Positions 6,178-8,045 of a stretch of DNA of 8,045 bases are shown piece by piece (the first letter of the stretch is position 1; each line of letters opens with the position of its first letter). Source of the stretch: an uncultured cyanobacterium (GTDB lineage Bacteria > Cyanobacteriota > Cyanobacteriia > CACIAM-69d); contig CALCTI010000383.1 of NCBI GenBank assembly GCA_937894105.1, positions 1 to 8,045 of the forward strand. Reading direction: 5' to 3'. A program made the position numbers and the translations under genes. A model generated the notes under the pieces. It saw only the letters and a list, made by a program, of their open reading frames with translations, did no database searches and had not been told where the DNA came from.

Positions 6178-7048
6178 TCACGGTGGCGGGAATCTCGGAG
6201 GGTCGATTAAAACAGAGGGCTTTAGATATACAAAAGGCATCTTCGATAGAGTCCAAGGGCACCTGTCCTGCGCAGACACTAATTAACCGTGAAGCAATAA
6301 ATGCGTCGGCGTGCCCCATCCCCCATTTTTTCGGCGCAAACTGTCCCGCCACGTAAGCCACCACTGGCTTGTCGATCGCCCCAGCAATATACCGAGCTGC
6401 CACCAGCTCACTATCGCTGCCCACCTCCCCAATCAGCACAATCACTTCAGTGGTCTCATCTTCGTCCAAAATTTGTAACCACTGGCGCAGGGACGACCCC
6501 ACCACTAGGTCGGGTCCCACACAAACAGCAATGGATTGTCCCAACCCCACCGCTGTCAGCGATCGCGCCACCTCAAAAGTCAAACTACTGCTGCGGCTCA
6601 CAATCCCCACCGATCCCGGCTGATACATTTCCGGCGGGTGCATACCCAGCAATAACTGACCGGGCACAATAATCCCAGGACAATTGGGGCCCACCACCAG
6701 GGTTTCCGTCGCCTCCGCCTTACGCACCAAATTCACCATATCCAAGGGCGGTACCCCGTCCGAAGTGAGCACCACCTGACGAATTCCCGCCGCGATCGCC
6801 TCCAACGCCGCATCCACTGCCCGAAAAGCCGGGGCAAACACCACCGTCGTATCCCCCGCCCCCCCCGTGGCGATCGCCTCCTCTACCAAATCAAACACCG
6901 GCACCCCCGCCTCCGTGGTGCCCCCATCCCCCGGACTAATCCCCGCCACAATTTGAGTACCGTAGCGCTGCATTAGGGGAGTATGGCATCGTCCAGCCGC
7001 TTCGGAAATGCCTTGGATAATAACCTTGCAATCAGGAGTAAGTTTCAT
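6161..7048 (-). CDS. sucD: SucD-like succinyl-CoA ligase alpha subunit, divergent
   Basis: This is the alpha (CoA-binding, phospho-histidine) subunit of a succinyl-CoA synthetase-family ligase, a cytoplasmic enzyme joining an acid to CoA at the cost of ATP or GTP. At 295 residues it has normal family length. Residues about 1-100 form the CoA-binding Rossmann domain and about 145-290 the ligase domain. Retained: GPNCPG (120-125), Glu208 in IGEVGS and His246 in GMGHADAF, aligning with the phospho-histidine and its partner in E. coli. Diverged: GxTGxxG near the N-terminus is GISEAAG (13-19), GGDP is GPDL (178-181), and GHAGAI is GHADAF with the following glycine-rich stretch absent. It could be the cyanobacterial version of SucD or a ligase with another acid substrate. 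The start fits the family (MKLTPDCKVIIQG against MxLTPxTKVxVQG); no Shine-Dalgarno site is visible. The partner beta gene lies upstream across a 224-bp spacer carrying a MITE. Confidence 0.88.
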   Translation of the reverse strand: MKLTPDCKVIIQGISEAAGRCHTPLMQRYGTQIVAGISPGDGGTTEAGVPVFDLVEEAIATGGAGDTTVVFAPAFRAVDAALEAIAAGIRQVVLTSDGVPPLDMVNLVRKAEATETLVVGPNCPGIIVPGQLLLGMHPPEMYQPGSVGIVSRSSSLTFEVARSLTAVGLGQSIAVCVGPDLVVGSSLRQWLQILDEDETTEVIVLIGEVGSDSELVAARYIAGAIDKPVVAYVAGQFAPKKWGMGHADAFIASRLISVCAGQVPLDSIEDAFCISKALCFNRPSEIPATVNNLLQ

Positions 7049-7116
7049 AGGTCGCAGGATTGCAGAAGGTTATACGTCCTGCTGTTGTCTATCTTCTTTA
7101 AACGATTTAAACGACG

Positions 7117-7207
7117 GGTAGTGATGCAATGTGATGGTCACTCAATGTCGAAAAGCTTGAATCTTCTATAGATTAAAGATCGGCCTACATTACGTTGCAT
7201 CACTACC
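7117..7207. mobile_element. 91-bp MITE with 8-bp target duplication between the SucC- and SucD-like genes
   Basis: The left end GGTAGTGATGCAATGTGATG (7117-7136) and the reverse complement of the right end (7188-7207), GGTAGTGATGCAACGTAATG, match at 18 of 20 positions. The element is flanked by a perfect 8-bp direct repeat, AAACGACG, at 7109-7116 and 7208-7215, exactly abutting the ends. This is the hallmark of a transposed element. With 91 bp it cannot encode a transposase, so it must have been moved in trans; several families make 8-bp duplications (for example ISL3, IS66 and IS1595), and I cannot choose among them. It lies 68 bases upstream of the SucD-like start, and may supply or displace promoter sequence. 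Only two mismatches between the ends suggest a recent insertion. Confidence 0.85.
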
Positions 7208-7219
7208 AAACGACGCACT

Positions 7220-7251
7220 AAAAAAACATTGCGCATCTAAACTAATTGCGC
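7220..7251 (-). terminator. Possible weak terminator after the SucC-like gene
   Basis: On the minus strand GCGCA (7251-7247), an 11-base loop and TGCGC (7235-7231) form a 5-bp GC stem, followed after four bases (AATG) by seven T residues (7226-7220). The stem is short and the T-run is offset, so termination would be partial at best. If it works, the two ligase genes would be partly uncoupled, with the MITE lying just downstream. Confidence 0.35.
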
Positions 7252-7272
7252 CCAACACTAACTGCGCTGAAA

Positions 7273-8045
7273 TTATTTCACTTTAGCCAAAGCGCTAATA
7301 TCCACCGCCAGTTCCACCGCCGACTGGATCGTTTCCGCCAGCCAAATGGGGTAAGGCTCCACAAGGGACCGACACCCTTCACGATCTAAATTAGAACAGT
7401 GAATCACTAACTTAGGCCAATGCCGTCGGTACTTTAAAGGATTTAGGTTAAAAGACGGAGAAGGAAGGTTAAACGTTTGCTGTGGTGTTTGGGGTTGTTG
7501 GAAATGTGGTTTTGGGTGGGGCTTTATTTCTGACGTTATTTGGGGCTCTGCTTGTGACGTTTTCAGCGCCGTTTGGGTGACCGCTAAACCGTCAGAATTC
7601 GCCTCAGATATAGACTCAGGTTTTGGCAAAGATGCTGACGAGTCCAGGCGATTGTCTCGCCGATTGTTTAGTCCTCTTTTGGGGGCACCGTTAAGGTCAC
7701 GGTTAGACGATCCGTTCCTGTTGGCAATAGGAGGAGTCACATTGGGAGGATTAGTCATCGGCATAGGCCAATACCCTCGCCGTTGAAATTCCCCCACAAG
7801 CTGACGTACAATGCCGAGCCCATCTACTGCCGGTCCCACCAGATTTACCAGCACCGTTGGCTGATCAGAGGACGCGATCGCCGCCTCCAGCACCGCCACA
7901 ACGCGATCACTTAATGCCTCAGTATCTCCTCCTTCCGTCGGCCAACCCACATCAGCAAAGCCTGCCACCTGTCCCCCAACACCCCTCACCCCGTCCACCG
8001 TCGCCAGGGTTAAGCCCCGCCCAATACAGACCACCGCCCCAATGC
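7273..8045 (-). CDS. sucC: SucC-like succinyl-CoA ligase beta subunit, C-terminal part (runs off right edge)
   Basis: This is the C-terminal region of an acyl-CoA ligase beta subunit; the frame is open to the window edge, so the start and the ATP-grasp domain lie outside. The GTG at 8032-8034 is an internal valine codon: the frame continues upstream as IGAV and aligns with the SucC block GxIGxxVNGAGLAM (here IGAVVCIGRGLTLATVDGV). ADVGWPTEGG replaces the family's LDVGGGA, and VLVNLVGPAVDG replaces VLVNIFGGIVRC, so the second glycine of the phosphate loop is missing. After WPMPMT comes a low-complexity insert of about 106 residues; then the family's last strands and helix resume (WPKLVIHCSNLDREGCRSLV to the end). 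It is presumed to pair with the SucD-like alpha subunit downstream. One HIP1 site lies inside (7874-7881). Confidence 0.8.
   Translation of the reverse strand, partial: IGAVVCIGRGLTLATVDGVRGVGGQVAGFADVGWPTEGGDTEALSDRVVAVLEAAIASSDQPTVLVNLVGPAVDGLGIVRQLVGEFQRRGYWPMPMTNPPNVTPPIANRNGSSNRDLNGAPKRGLNNRRDNRLDSSASLPKPESISEANSDGLAVTQTALKTSQAEPQITSEIKPHPKPHFQQPQTPQQTFNLPSPSFNLNPLKYRRHWPKLVIHCSNLDREGCRSLVEPYPIWLAETIQSAVELAVDISALAKVK
7435..7752 (-). other. Low-complexity insert within the SucC-like coding sequence
   Basis: About 106 codons rich in Asn, Pro, Ser, Gln and Lys/Arg (for example SSNRDLNGAPKRGLNNRRDN and PHPKPHFQQPQTPQQ) interrupt the conserved ligase domain, between the strand that corresponds to VNVPVVVR in E. 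coli SucC and the following helix and strand. It is probably disordered. Reading frame is kept throughout, with no stop codon, so it is translated. No HIP1 site and no terminal inverted repeats mark it as a mobile insertion. Confidence 0.65.

Noticed and set aside
7273..8034. Treating the SucC-like frame as a complete 253-aa protein starting at the GTG at 8034
   Set aside because: The frame stays open to the window edge and the upstream codons (IGAV) align with conserved SucC sequence, so the GTG is an internal valine and the gene is cut by the edge.
1..8045. CRISPR array, tRNA, rRNA or known riboswitch
   Set aside because: I looked for regularly spaced repeats, cloverleaf-type pairings and conserved RNA motifs by eye and saw none; covariance-model searches would be needed to exclude small RNAs.

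Overview
The window reads as chromosomal DNA of a cyanobacterium. Two things show this. The longest gene encodes a cyanobacterial/plastid-type NDH-1 subunit (NdhD), and the palindrome GCGATCGC (HIP1, a cyanobacterial signature octamer) occurs ten times (starting at 1361, 1367, 2641, 4973, 5315, 5463, 6559, 6792, 6870 and 7874), where about 0.1 would be expected by chance in 8 kb. All ten copies lie inside open reading frames that look real; none lies in the long gene-free stretches.

Layout. Positions 1-1127 hold no gene I can support. A small one-pass membrane protein of unknown function follows (1128-1466, +). The next 0.9 kb is gene-free and full of small repeats: a 111-bp inverted-repeat element that begins right after the stop codon, and a 132-bp MITE with a probable TAA target duplication, itself bracketed by two 33-bp direct repeats. 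An intrinsic terminator (2361-2393, minus) closes ndhD (2436-4031, minus). A 680-bp divergent intergenic region separates ndhD from a 461-aa SpmA-SpmB-type fusion membrane protein (4712-6097, +). That gene converges on a SucD-like succinyl-CoA ligase alpha subunit (6161-7048, minus). Upstream of it, after a 224-bp spacer, lies the 3' part of a SucC-like beta subunit gene (7273 to beyond the right edge, minus).

How the genes work together. The SucC-like and SucD-like genes are in the same order and orientation as a sucCD operon and most likely encode the two subunits of one acyl-CoA ligase of the succinyl-CoA synthetase family. Both are divergent. The alpha subunit keeps the phospho-histidine (His246), its partner glutamate (Glu208) and the GPNCPG motif but has lost several glycines. 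The beta subunit has lost the second glycine of its GG phosphate loop and carries a low-complexity insert of about 106 residues inside its CoA-ligase domain. A 91-bp MITE with 20-bp terminal inverted repeats and a perfect 8-bp target duplication sits between the two genes. NdhD (respiratory and cyclic electron flow) and the SpmAB fusion (unknown role in a non-sporulating cell) show no obvious link to this pair.

I see no CRISPR array, tRNA, rRNA, intact transposase or defence system. The most distinctive features are the remodelled SucCD-like pair and three short, non-autonomous insertion elements.
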